20,296 bases of DNA from RGIG8597 sp045133795 (GCA_045133795.1 JBGUUT010000018.1:1-20296), one strand, 5' to 3'; shown: positions 13,947-20,296, counted from the stretch's first letter. A program made the numbers and translations. Notes: generated by a model not told the origin, from the sequence alone.

Positions 13947-14810
13947 ATGGAAAGATTTAAGGAGTGGGAAAAACTTACTATTACAGATGATTTTATGTTC
14001 TGTAAGGTTATGTCTGACCCGGCACTGTGCAAGGAGCTCTTGGAAATTTTATTACACATCAAAATTGAGCGGTTGGAGTTTCAAGAACCGCAAAAAAGTT
14101 TTAAGTTGACCTCAGAGTCAAAAGGAATTCGTCTCGATGTTTATGTCAAAGACAGCAACCGTGTTTTTGACATTGAGTTACAGACTACAAATGAAAAAAA
14201 TCTGGAACTGAGAACAAGATATTATCAAGGCGTGATGGATATCAGTGAACTTGAAAAAGGCGAACTCTTTTCGAACATGAAAGAAAGCTACATTATTTTT
14301 ATCTGTATGTTCGACCCGTTTGGAGCAGGTATGCCGATTTATACGGTGAAACAGACATTTACAGAAAATGACAAGCTAATTTTTGATGAAAAAACTCATA
14401 AGATATTCTATAATGTAAAAGCGTTTGAAAAGCTCTCAAATGACGTTGAGACAAAAGCATTTTTAAAATATCTTTGTAAACATCAGTCGACCAGTAAGTT
14501 TACGGAGTCACTGGAACATGCGTTTTACCGAAATCGAGATAACCAAAACTGGAGGAACGATTATATGACTTTAGCTTATAATATGTATAGAGCAGCAGAA
14601 GAAGCAGCCAAAAAGGCTGCCGCAGAAGCATTTAATGATGGTTTTTCTGCCGGTGAAGAACGTGGTCGTAACGAAGGCATTTCTTTGGGAATTACGCAAG
14701 CTAAACTTGAAACTGCGAAGAAGTTTTTATTAATGGGGCTTTCTGTAGAACAAGTAGCTGATGGTACCGGACTTTCTATTGAGGCAATTCAAGATTTAGC
14801 TGACAAATAG
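13947..14810 (+). CDS. Rpn-family PD-(D/E)XK nuclease / putative transposase
   Basis: The 287-residue protein fits the Rpn/PDDEXK-transposase family, which in E. coli comprises recombination-promoting DNA endonucleases. The N-terminus (KLTITDDFMFCKVM, then ALCKELLEILL) is typical. The nuclease core shows Asp64 in GIRLDVYV and Glu77-x-Gln79 in FDIELQT, followed by RTRYYQGVMD. The C-terminus has an Ala/Glu/Lys-rich helix (about 213-240), then a short helical motif (KFLLMGLSVEQVADGTGLSIEAIQDLA) that recurs in the fragment downstream. AAGGA lies eight bases before the ATG. It ends with TAG, showing that TAG is a normal stop in this genome. These proteins are abundant in Treponema and often occur in variable regions; no terminal repeats mark it as a mobile unit. 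Confidence 0.9.
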   Translation: MERFKEWEKLTITDDFMFCKVMSDPALCKELLEILLHIKIERLEFQEPQKSFKLTSESKGIRLDVYVKDSNRVFDIELQTTNEKNLELRTRYYQGVMDISELEKGELFSNMKESYIIFICMFDPFGAGMPIYTVKQTFTENDKLIFDEKTHKIFYNVKAFEKLSNDVETKAFLKYLCKHQSTSKFTESLEHAFYRNRDNQNWRNDYMTLAYNMYRAAEEAAKKAAAEAFNDGFSAGEERGRNEGISLGITQAKLETAKKFLLMGLSVEQVADGTGLSIEAIQDLADK

Positions 14811-14819
14811 AGAATAAAA

Positions 14820-14853
14820 AACGCTCGGAATTATAAAACCGGGCGTTATTATA
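14820..14853 (+). terminator. Intrinsic terminator after the Rpn gene
   Basis: A nine-pair stem (AACGCTCGG with CCGGGCGTT, one G-T pair, 14820-14847) is followed by a weak ATTATATTT tract, ten bases after the stop. Confidence 0.65.
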
Positions 14854-14860
14854 TTTGTAA

Positions 14861-14974
14861 GAGGCAAAAGAAGACAAACTTGAAACTGCGAAGAATGCCT
14901 TATCGATGAATTTAACATTAGAGCAAGTTTCAAGTCTTACCGGGCTGTCGGTAGAGGAAATAGAAAAGTTATAA
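14861..14974 (+). pseudogene. Orphan C-terminal fragment of a second Rpn-family gene
   Basis: The frame, just after a TAA, reads EAKEDKLETAKNALSMNL then TLEQVSSLTGLSVEEIEKL and stop. It aligns with the end of the preceding Rpn protein (QAKLETAKKFLLMGL then SVEQVADGTGLSIEAIQDL). No start codon with a ribosome site or nuclease core is present. It is probably what remains of a partial tandem duplication or of an excised relative. Like the full gene, it is followed directly by a terminator. Confidence 0.8.
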
Positions 14975-14978
14975 GTAA

Positions 14979-15009
14979 AAAAAGAGCGGTTTTTTGCCGC
15001 TCTTTTTTT
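14979..15009. terminator. Bidirectional intrinsic terminator
   Basis: AAAAGAGCGG and CCGCTCTTTT form a stem of about ten pairs around a T-rich loop, with T runs on both strands. It serves the Rpn fragment side on the plus strand and the HU/DUF4469 gene on the minus strand. Confidence 0.85.
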
Positions 15010-15025
15010 GTACATTGTTTATGCT

Positions 15026-15796
15026 TTAGGCAACAGTGACGGCTTTACTCACGGTTTCTAAAAGACTTTTTCTGACTTGATTGTTTGAAATATAGTTTGT
15101 TTTCAGAACAATACAATAAGATTTTTCTACTTCAAGAGACTGCGGAACAAATAAGTTTAGTTCACCCGGTTTGTTTCTGAAAATCTGTGTCGATGGTACT
15201 TGAATCCAAGTACTTTCGTCATTTGAATAAATTCCATTTTCATCAATAGGTACAAAATAAATACCGGAATCAGCTGTCCCCAGTTTCAATTTACTTCCTA
15301 TTATAGCCAAAGGTTTTCCTTGTGTTATAGTTCCGTCATTTTTTCCGGTAGATAAATCAATAATTTCTGTTATTTCCGGAGAGTTTTCGACATAAACAAC
15401 TTTATCGATATTCAAAGATGAAATGGCATCTTGAGCGATTTGTGTCGGAGAAAATTTTATACAAAAGTTTCCTTTTTCCGGAACTTCGCTTTTACCTTTT
15501 GCATTACATTTCATTGCAATGTACATAGTACCTAAATCAAGAATATTTACAGCCTTTCCCTGTTCCAAAAGTTTTAAGATTTTCTTTTGAATTAAAATTG
15601 CAGAATATTGCAAAAGATGCGGATCGAGCCCTTTGTTTTCTTCAGCAATTTCAGAAATAATGTTGTTAAAAGTTGCTGTATTTCGACTTACTCTTGCATA
15701 GTAAGAACCGTCTTTTTTTAGGTGATTTTCATATAATGTTACGCTTAAAACAGAATTACTGTTTTCTAATGTTGATAAATTTTCAATTTTTGCCAT
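15026..15796 (-). CDS. HU-like DNA-binding protein with DUF4469-type domain
   Basis: The 256-residue protein has an N-terminal segment (about 18-105) like the HU/IHF-related domain of Bacteroidetes and spirochaete proteins: YENHLKKDGSYYARVSRNTATFNNIISEIAEE, then an ILDLGTMYIAMK strand. The C-terminal part (about 145-250) fits the immunoglobulin-like DUF4469 (IGSKLKLGTADSGIYFVP, then SYCIVLKTNYI). There is no signal peptide, so it probably binds nucleic acid or acts as a nucleoid-associated protein; the role of the C-terminal domain is unknown. The start has no clear Shine-Dalgarno. The family assignment rests on remembered consensus features and was not checked by search. Confidence 0.72.
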   Translation of the reverse strand: MAKIENLSTLENSNSVLSVTLYENHLKKDGSYYARVSRNTATFNNIISEIAEENKGLDPHLLQYSAILIQKKILKLLEQGKAVNILDLGTMYIAMKCNAKGKSEVPEKGNFCIKFSPTQIAQDAISSLNIDKVVYVENSPEITEIIDLSTGKNDGTITQGKPLAIIGSKLKLGTADSGIYFVPIDENGIYSNDESTWIQVPSTQIFRNKPGELNLFVPQSLEVEKSYCIVLKTNYISNNQVRKSLLETVSKAVTVA

Positions 15797-15847
15797 ATTA
15801 TTTTTTTACTGCTGTTTTTCATGCAGTATTCCTATTAGATTAAGTAT

Positions 15848-15867
15848 AAGATTTCGTACGAAATCTT
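15848..15867. promoter_or_regulatory. Perfect 20-bp palindrome upstream of the HU-like gene
   Basis: AAGATTTCGTACGAAATCTT is a perfect dyad 51 bp before the HU-like start. On the plus strand it runs into six T's in all and could act as a weak terminator. On the minus strand a TATACT (15848-15843) touches its edge, so it could be an operator in the promoter of the HU-like gene. Confidence 0.5.
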
Positions 15868-15908
15868 TTTTGCAATTTTATTTACATTTGCAGATGTATT
15901 TAAATAAA

Positions 15909-16038
15909 GTACTTGCAAAAAAACTCAATAGGAAGTAGAATAATACTCTCATGTTGTTATCGAGTAGTTTCGCTACTCTCCTTTGATGTTAGCTTGAATC
16001 TATTGCCGTGGATTTAAGCTATTTTTTTTTGCAAGTAC
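15909..16038. repeat. 130-bp element with 15-bp terminal inverted repeats and internal hairpins
   Basis: GTACTTGCAAAAAAA (15909-15923) is perfectly complementary to TTTTTTTGCAAGTAC (16024-16038). Inside are GAGTAG-TTTCG-CTACTC (15962-15978) and a ten-pair stem AGCTTGAATC/GATTTAAGCT (15991-16020, one G-T pair). The latter runs into A and nine T's, giving a good plus-strand intrinsic terminator although no plus-strand gene ends here. It may be a small-RNA gene, a miniature mobile element or a structured spacer between minus-strand genes. Confidence 0.65.
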
Positions 16039-16077
16039 ACATACAATCATACAATTCATATTTCCTCCTTTTAATAA

Positions 16078-16731
16078 TTAAGATGCGATTTGTTTCGGAA
16101 ACTTCGAAAGCTGTAAGTTTTCAGAAATATCTAAAAAGTCTTTGAATAGTGTTTTTGCTAATTCCAAAACAAATAGCTTTATAGGTTTTTCTATAAAATT
16201 ATAAAAAATTTCATCTTCCGTTTTTCCCGCAGTAATCTGTTGTGGGATAAGTACTAATGATGTAATAGAATCGGTTTGTTCTTCATGACGTATCATTTGC
16301 TCGGAATTAACTTCGCAAAGCTCTGTTTTAAATTTTATACATTCAAAAGCTTGTGAGAATGTTACAATGACGGATTGAAAATAATGCACAATTTCATGAG
16401 TTATTGTAATCTGTGCCATAAGAAAGCCCTCTAAGGCTTGCTCGTAGATATCACAGCGAACAGTAATTGTGTTTTCTGTAGGAGTGTAGAAAGCGTGAAT
16501 TGAACTACTGTAGTTCCATTCATCTTCTTCAATTATTATGTAGTTGAAAGATGAATCAAACTTTGGAATGACATTTTCAAGTACATATATAGGATTGAAA
16601 CTTTTGTTTAATCCATAACCGCACAGGTGTCTGAGCCAAAATGCTGTCAGGCTTTTTCCCTCTTCAGATAAGACCAAAGTATGGATTGCTTGTTCGTTTT
16701 CTACTACATCATTACGATTCTTTTCCGTCAT
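16078..16731 (-). CDS. ImmA/IrrE-like metallopeptidase
   Basis: The 217-residue protein carries a zinc-peptidase HExxH motif (HEIVH, 112-116) and, about 34 residues later, HEEQTDSITSLVLIPQQ, which fits the third-ligand helix of ImmA/IrrE peptidases (consensus ExxANxFAxxLLMP). Known family members cleave an XRE-type repressor encoded next door, relieving repression after DNA damage or other signals. Here the partner is the gene just upstream, with a 20-base overlap (16712-16731). A GGGAGAG site lies before the ATG. The sequence is divergent beyond the motifs, so I infer, but cannot show, that it acts on the neighbouring repressor. Confidence 0.78.
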   Translation of the reverse strand: MTEKNRNDVVENEQAIHTLVLSEEGKSLTAFWLRHLCGYGLNKSFNPIYVLENVIPKFDSSFNYIIIEEDEWNYSSSIHAFYTPTENTITVRCDIYEQALEGFLMAQITITHEIVHYFQSVIVTFSQAFECIKFKTELCEVNSEQMIRHEEQTDSITSLVLIPQQITAGKTEDEIFYNFIEKPIKLFVLELAKTLFKDFLDISENLQLSKFPKQIAS

Positions 16732-17113
16732 TTACTCTCCCAGAGTTCTCGAATGATATCAGAAGGTTTTTTATTTGTTCGACTTGATTTGATGTCAATT
16801 TAGAAAAATCACGAGCGAACATAACTGCTGTTTCAATGTAGCCTTGCTCTGACTTCTGATTTTCAAATTGAACCGCAACAGCTCCGCAAGTTTGAGCTTT
16901 TGCTTCTTCAAGTTCTTTTATCTGTGAATCATCCAAATTATATACCTGTGCAATCTTTGCAATCATATCATTCGGAATCTCACGTCCGTTATTTTCTATA
17001 GCCGATAAATATGCAGGAGAAATCCCCAATTTTTTAGCCATAGTACCTAAAACTTCTGAATAATCAATTCTTAGTTTTCTCAAAAATTTTCCAAAATTAC
17101 TTACTTTTGCCAT
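16712..17113 (-). CDS. XRE-family transcriptional regulator
   Basis: This 133-residue protein has an N-terminal helix-turn-helix (about 8-62): GKFLRKLRIDYSEVLGTMAKKLGISPAYLSAIENNGREIP. A helical C-terminal half of unknown fold follows and may mediate dimerisation or contact with the peptidase. It is cotranscribed with, and overlaps, the ImmA-like gene, the typical arrangement of repressor/antirepressor-protease pairs of mobile elements and of some toxin-antitoxin-like modules. AAAGGA stands nine bases before the ATG. A promoter 130-160 bp upstream overlaps an inverted repeat, suggesting autoregulation. Confidence 0.88.
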   Translation of the reverse strand: MAKVSNFGKFLRKLRIDYSEVLGTMAKKLGISPAYLSAIENNGREIPNDMIAKIAQVYNLDDSQIKELEEAKAQTCGAVAVQFENQKSEQGYIETAVMFARDFSKLTSNQVEQIKNLLISFENSGRVNDGKES

Positions 17114-17239
17114 GCTCTATATCCTTTTTTTGTAATCTCATTGATTTTCCCCACTGAATCTACGGGATTTTGGTTTAAGGCAGTCAGAAAGTTTAAAAAA
17201 GTGAAAGCTTTTTTTATAAATCAGTGCTCTCATATCTGA

Positions 17240-17275
17240 TAGTGTATATATACTACTGTATTGAAAAATAATCAA
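17240..17275 (-). promoter_or_regulatory. Promoter and dyad operator of the XRE-ImmA pair
   Basis: TTGATT (17275-17270), 17 bases, TATATA (17252-17247) form a good promoter reading toward the XRE gene. The -10 lies inside an inverted repeat with arms TAGT and ACTA around an AT core (17240-17255). A repressor bound there would block polymerase. The 5' leader would be about 125 nt. Confidence 0.62.
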
Positions 17276-17415
17276 GGGAAAAATATATAAATTTTCACAA
17301 ATTTGTGAAATTTATTTTCTGATATGTCGCCCGGTGCAATTTCTTCCTTATATATAGATGTTCTTTATAATTTATGCTTATTTTTTTTTGCAGTAGTAAA
17401 TAGCTTATGCGGTTT

Positions 17416-17497
17416 GTCATTCCGAACTTGATTCGGAATCCTCGGAAAAAAGAGATTCGGAAATAAGCCTGTATGTCGGTGAGCGTAGTCGAACCGA
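17416..17497. repeat. Dispersed palindromic intergenic repeats
   Basis: ATTCCGAA-CTTGA-TTCGGAAT (17419-17439) is a perfect eight-pair hairpin preceded by GTC. A second part, TCGGT...ACCGA (17476-17497), encloses GAGCGTAGTCGA. Both resemble widespread palindromic repeats between genes in many bacterial genomes. The open frame across them on the minus strand (peptide FRIKFGM) is a typical by-product. Confidence 0.55.
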
Positions 17498-17524
17498 AAT
17501 GAAAATGAAAAAAAATCAATTTAG

Positions 17525-17548
17525 CTTACTGATGATATTGAAAATAAC
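17525..17548. repeat. Single copy of the 23-bp repeat seen at 20203-20296
   Basis: CTTACTGATGATATTGAAAATAAC differs from the circularly equivalent stretch of the right-hand array at one position (T instead of C at 17539). The copies bracket the Septu-like operon and the debris around it. Confidence 0.8.
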
Positions 17549-17655
17549 AAAAAATATCACTTTTTTTTATTGTAGTAGCGTTATTTGTTTAAGCTTTCAC
17601 TTCTTTTGAAGAAGTAAATTTCACTAATAAATAAACAATTTATATCAGATTAAAA

Positions 17656-17787
17656 ATGATAGATGATGGTATTACTTTTTGGAATGTGTGAACTTTGATT
17701 GGATTCAGTGTTTTATCCTTAATTACTTGGTCGTATCAACCCTATAATAATTTGAAAGACGATATAGAAAAAATGGGGAAATTGTGA
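17656..17787 (+). pseudogene. Small hydrophobic frame broken by one TGA
   Basis: From ATG 17656 the frame reads MIDDGITFWNV, then TGA (17689-17691), then TLIGFSVLSLITWSYQPYNN and DDIEKMGKL before a double stop. The second part contains one plausible membrane helix and ends in a polar tail. It may be the remains of a larger membrane-protein gene or chance. No ribosome site is evident, and I recognise no family. Confidence 0.3.
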
Positions 17788-17842
17788 TAAATGAAATGTT
17801 TAAATATTTTATTCTTAAATAATAAGAATTAGGTGATTTATA

Positions 17843-18099
17843 ATGATGAAATATAGTGCAGGTATGGTTTCTTGTCTTTTTTGGTTAAATGAAACTCTAA
17901 ATACAGTTCCTTATTATTTAGATAAAACTTCATTTCAAATGGTTTTGAAAAGATTGAATTGACTGCCTCTGATTTTGCAAGCATATTCTCTAAACCAATG
18001 GGTGTTGAAGAAGCAAAAAATGCTTTTAACCAATTTATTGAAAATCAATGTGCCGGCAAAGAACGCGGAAAGATTCGTATTATTTTGAGTGGGAAGTAA
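17843..18099 (+). pseudogene. Frameshifted gene remnant upstream of the Septu-like operon
   Basis: One frame starts at ATG 17843 after an AGGTGA site and reads MMKYSAGMVSCLFWLNETL, then NTVPYYLDKTSFQMVLKRLN and stop at 17962. A second frame, open from 17926, continues FEKIELTASDFASIFSKPMG, then VEEAKNAFNQFIENQCAGK and ERGKIRIILSGK to 18099. An indel near the TTTTGAAAAG at about 17943-17952 would join them into one ~85-residue chain. The last part resembles the C-terminal end of zinc-type/MDR dehydrogenases (AF...GK.RGKIxI), but that match is weak. It may instead be two unrelated fragments fused by deletion. Confidence 0.5.
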
Positions 18100-18111
18100 G
18101 GGGTAAAAGAA

Positions 18112-19359
18112 ATGATAAAAATTAAAAATCTGCACCTTGAAAATTTTAGAGGATTTATTGACACAAGTATTGATTTTGGAAAGAAAATCACTTGTATTGC
18201 CGGTGTGAACGGTGCAGGGAAATCTTCATGTCTAGAAGCATTATCAAAATCCCTTCATGCGTTATTAAGACCTGTACTCAATCCAAAATTTGAAGGAGTT
18301 GGTTTTCAAGATATAAAAGAATCTGATATAAATGTTAATTCAGAAAAAAAATATTCATCGATTTCTTTATCTTTTGATTGTAATAATACAAATTATTCTC
18401 AAAAAATTAATTATGATAGAGAAATAAGTAAAAATTTCAAAAGTTCAATCATATCTTCAGAAATAAAAAATGATTTTACTGTTGTTGCGTATTATACAAT
18501 TAATCGTTCAGATTTGGATATCGATGTATCTGTTGAGTCAGAAAGAGATTTGAGTGAAAAAACAGAGTCGGTTGAAGGGGCTCTAGCTCCTGTCATTCAT
18601 TATAAAGATTTTTTCCGTTGGTTTAGAGATAGAGAAGATAGAGAAAATCAGGAAATTGTTTCTAGATTTAAAAAGCAAGAGACTCTGGCTGCATATGAAG
18701 ACCATGCCTTAAAAGCTGTAAGAAAATCAATTTCGGCATTGCTTCCAAATGTTTCACAGATGACAGTTGATCGAAAAAAACTTGTCCTTTTTATAAATAA
18801 AGGAGATTCTGTTTTAGATTTTTCAACTCTATCTGATGGAGAAAAAGGCATAATTACTCTTTTTGGAGATATAGCTCGTCGTCTTGCCATTGCAAATGAA
18901 ACTCTTGAAAACCCGCTTGAAGGCAATGGAATTATTCTTATTGATGAGATAGAAATGCATTTGCATCCAAGTTGGCAAAGAAAAGTATGTAAGGCTTTAA
19001 AAGAAACTTTCCCTAATTGTCAGTTTATAATTACAACACATTCTCCACAAGTTTTAGGTGAACTGAAAACAGAAGAAATTTGGCTGTTGAATGATTTTAA
19101 TGTTTATAGACCTGATTCAAGTTATGGACTTACATCAAATGAAATTCTTGATGAAATTATGGATGTCATTGATGATGATACTTCTTTAAGCAGAGACAGT
19201 GAAATTGCAAAAAAATTAAATGAAGTTTCTATATTGGTAGAACTTGAAAAGTTTAATGCAGCAAAAAAAGTAATTGAAGAGATTGAAAAAATTACAGGTG
19301 GAGAAATTCATGAAACTGTAAAATACAAAACTGTAATCGAAATGATAGGAGAAGACTAA
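18112..19359 (+). CDS. ptuA: AAA/ABC-type ATPase, PtuA-like (Septu defence)
   Basis: The 415-residue protein starts with the SMC/RecF/OLD-like fold: IKIKNLHLENFRGF, then Walker A GVNGAGKS (31-38). The ABC signature LSDGEKG lies near residue 243, Walker B IILIDEIEMHLHP near 275-287, and the switch histidine in ITTHSPQVLGEL near 308. The C-terminal part (about 340-415) is helical. Together with the HNH gene five bases downstream, this fits PtuA of the Septu anti-phage system, in which the ATPase complexes with the nuclease and controls its activity; related pairs are effectors in some retrons. No reverse transcriptase or retron RNA was seen here. An AAGGGG site lies 9-15 bases before the ATG. 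Confidence 0.82.
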   Translation: MIKIKNLHLENFRGFIDTSIDFGKKITCIAGVNGAGKSSCLEALSKSLHALLRPVLNPKFEGVGFQDIKESDINVNSEKKYSSISLSFDCNNTNYSQKINYDREISKNFKSSIISSEIKNDFTVVAYYTINRSDLDIDVSVESERDLSEKTESVEGALAPVIHYKDFFRWFRDREDRENQEIVSRFKKQETLAAYEDHALKAVRKSISALLPNVSQMTVDRKKLVLFINKGDSVLDFSTLSDGEKGIITLFGDIARRLAIANETLENPLEGNGIILIDEIEMHLHPSWQRKVCKALKETFPNCQFIITTHSPQVLGELKTEEIWLLNDFNVYRPDSSYGLTSNEILDEIMDVIDDDTSLSRDSEIAKKLNEVSILVELEKFNAAKKVIEEIEKITGGEIHETVKYKTVIEMIGED

Positions 19360-19364
19360 TATAT

Positions 19365-19991
19365 ATGGTTCATATTATAAAACAGTCGGCTCCAAAGACT
19401 TTAATACAGTATAAGAATTCTGGGAATACAGCTTATAATGATTTTCCTGAAAAAGATGACATAAGAAAAAATCTAGTTCAAGAGCAAAATGAACTTTGTG
19501 CATATTGTATGAGTAAGATTTCAGCTGAAAGTGCAAAAATGAAAATCGAACATTTTAAATGTCAAAGTTGTTTTCCTGAATTGCAACTTGAATACTCAAA
19601 TATGCTGGGGTGTTGTCTTGGTCAGAGTGACAAACCTCATAAACAGCAAACATGTGATACATATAAAGGAGATTCAAGTTTATCATTAAATCCTTCAAAT
19701 GAGATTGATTTAAAAAAAATGCAAATTGTGTATACAGATGACGGAACCATAAAATCATTAAATGAAACTTTTGATAAAGAATTAAATGATGTTTTAAATT
19801 TAAACACAAATCAATTAAAAAATAATCGTAAAAATATGATTGAAAGTGCACAAATAGCTCTTTCTATAAAACATGGAACACGAACAAAAGCAGAAATACA
19901 AAAATTGATTGATAGATATAAGAAACAGCATAAGCCTTTTTATGGTGCTGCTGTGTACTATTTGAAAAAGAAACTTAAATCAGCACAATAA
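19365..19991 (+). CDS. ptuB: HNH-type nuclease, PtuB-like (TIGR02646-like)
   Basis: The 208-residue protein has an HNH/treble-clef nuclease core: zinc-ligand pair C45-x2-C48 (LCAYCMSKI), catalytic-type His63 in MKIEHFKCQS, Asn79 in LEYSNMLGCC, and CDTYKGD at 97-103 followed by LSLNP. This pattern matches the TIGR02646/retron-Septu HNH family. Its role would be to cut DNA (or RNA) when the PtuA-like ATPase senses infection. The C-terminal helices (about 140-205) are unassigned. It follows ptuA by five bases, so the pair is cotranscribed and probably translationally coupled. Its stop overlaps an AAGGAG site for the remnant downstream. Confidence 0.82.
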   Translation: MVHIIKQSAPKTLIQYKNSGNTAYNDFPEKDDIRKNLVQEQNELCAYCMSKISAESAKMKIEHFKCQSCFPELQLEYSNMLGCCLGQSDKPHKQQTCDTYKGDSSLSLNPSNEIDLKKMQIVYTDDGTIKSLNETFDKELNDVLNLNTNQLKNNRKNMIESAQIALSIKHGTRTKAEIQKLIDRYKKQHKPFYGAAVYYLKKKLKSAQ

Positions 19992-20004
19992 GGAGCACAC
20001 GACA

Positions 20005-20202
20005 ATGTCATCACTTTTCACTGACGAAGACTTTTAAACTTAGATCAGAACTCACTTTTTGCAGAGAATACTTCTGTAACCGTACTCGGTAAAACCTTCT
20101 CTAACGACGAGGAACGCAGGGAATATTTCCGTGAGGAACTTCGTAAAAAACTACCGGAACTCAAAAAAACTGGAAGGTTATCCAATCGGTGAAGATGAAG
20201 AC
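20005..20202 (+). pseudogene. Frameshifted 5' end of a probable DNA methylase gene
   Basis: ATG 20005 has AAGGAG at 19990-19995, overlapping the ptuB stop. The first frame reads MSSLFTDEDF then stop. Shifting frame there continues LDQNSLFAENTSVTVLGKTF and EERREYFREELRKKLPELKK; shifting back restores EGYPIGEDEDI. One T missing from a TTTT run (about 20032-20035) and one extra A in AAAAAAA (about 20163-20169) explain both breaks. The N-terminus resembles methylases whose next motif is a DPPY-type catalytic site, but here coding sequence gives way to the 23-bp array. The methylase identification is from memory and tentative. Confidence 0.55.
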
Positions 20203-20296
20203 ATCGAAAATAACTTACTGATGATATCGAAAATAACTTACTGATGATATCGAAAATAACTTACTGATGATATCGAAAATAACTTACTGACGATAT
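20203..20296. repeat. Tandem array of a 23-bp repeat, running off the window
   Basis: Units start at 20203, 20226, 20249 and 20272, each 23 bp (ATCGAAAATAAC followed by TTACTGATGAT). The first three are identical; the fourth has one change (GACGAT for GATGAT). There are no spacers, so it is not CRISPR. The period is not a multiple of three, so each added unit shifts the reading frame of the remnant gene. Confidence 0.92.

Larger units (their letters stand above)
17114..18111. other. About 1 kb gene-poor stretch with repeats and gene debris
   Basis: No intact gene is visible. In order it holds the leader and promoter of the XRE-ImmA pair (to 17275), dispersed palindromic repeats (17416-17497), one copy of the 23-bp motif that recurs at the right end of the window (17525-17548), a small broken frame (17656-17787) and a frameshifted gene remnant (17843-18099) ending 12 bases before the Septu-like operon. 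The promoter of that operon must lie within or upstream of the remnant; I could not single it out. Confidence 0.7.

Noticed and set aside
17295..17519. A 74-codon minus-strand frame containing FRIKFGM
   Set aside because: It spans palindromic dispersed repeats that commonly produce this kind of spurious peptide, and it has no ribosome site.
18112..19991. Retron with ATPase-HNH effectors
   Set aside because: Such pairs occur in some retrons, but no reverse transcriptase frame or msr/msd-like structure was found in the 1 kb upstream or elsewhere in the window.
20203..20296. CRISPR array
   Set aside because: The 23-bp units are directly adjacent, with no spacers, and no cas genes are present.
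1..20296. Reassigned TAG or TGA codons
   Set aside because: The Rpn gene ends with TAG and other frames end normally. The single internal TAG (1875) and TGA (17689) are better explained by mutation or sequencing error.

Overview
The window looks like a piece of a low-GC, host-associated spirochaete chromosome, most probably a gut or oral Treponema or close relative. This is an inference from gene content: a CheD-type chemoreceptor deamidase, several secreted lipoproteins (CotH-kinase, SUMF1/FGE-sulfatase-like and tandem-repeat types), a PD-(D/E)XK Rpn-family protein, an HU/DUF4469 protein, and AT-rich intergenic DNA with short dispersed palindromic repeats. No rRNA, tRNA, CRISPR array or complete insertion sequence was seen.

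Layout. (1) 1-3262: the 5' part of an unidentified minus-strand gene, then a plus-strand CotH-kinase lipoprotein gene interrupted by one in-frame TAG, then a polytopic membrane protein. (2) 3297-8919: a minus-strand block read from right to left: ilvB-ilvN (acetolactate synthase), a 164-residue hypothetical gene, a SUMF1-like lipoprotein and a secreted GH13 alpha-amylase. The last two genes start from nearly identical ~71-bp terminator/leader/Shine-Dalgarno units. ilvB is preceded by a good promoter and a ~250-nt leader with five alternating complementary segments that end in a terminator, which looks like an attenuator. (3) 9253-12952: plus-strand genes for a DUF1648 membrane protein, cheD, a J-domain protein overlapping cheD, and a three-module DUF1573-thioredoxin-CcdA/DsbD-like membrane redox protein. 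(4) 12946-15009: an accessory stretch with a lipoprotein made of seven 11-residue repeats behind a promoter whose spacer holds 13 consecutive T's, flanked by 39-bp direct repeats, followed by a cloverleaf-like palindromic element, an Rpn-family gene and a stray duplicate of an Rpn C-terminus. (5) 15026-17113 (minus): an HU/DUF4469 protein, a 130-bp inverted-repeat element, and an XRE repressor/ImmA-like metallopeptidase pair with a promoter overlapping a dyad. (6) 17114-20296: a defence-type region with about 1 kb of decayed sequence, a two-gene ATPase + HNH operon resembling Septu (PtuA/PtuB), then the frameshifted start of what looks like a DNA methylase running into a 23-bp tandem repeat.

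How the parts fit. The ilv genes are core metabolism, cheD belongs to chemotaxis, and the amylase with the CotH and SUMF1-like lipoproteins suggests surface or periplasmic polysaccharide handling. The most noteworthy points are the possible phase-variable lipoprotein, the alternating leader upstream of ilvB, the Septu-like locus bracketed by copies of one 23-bp repeat within gene debris, and two unexplained highly structured intergenic elements (13589-13666 and 15909-16038).
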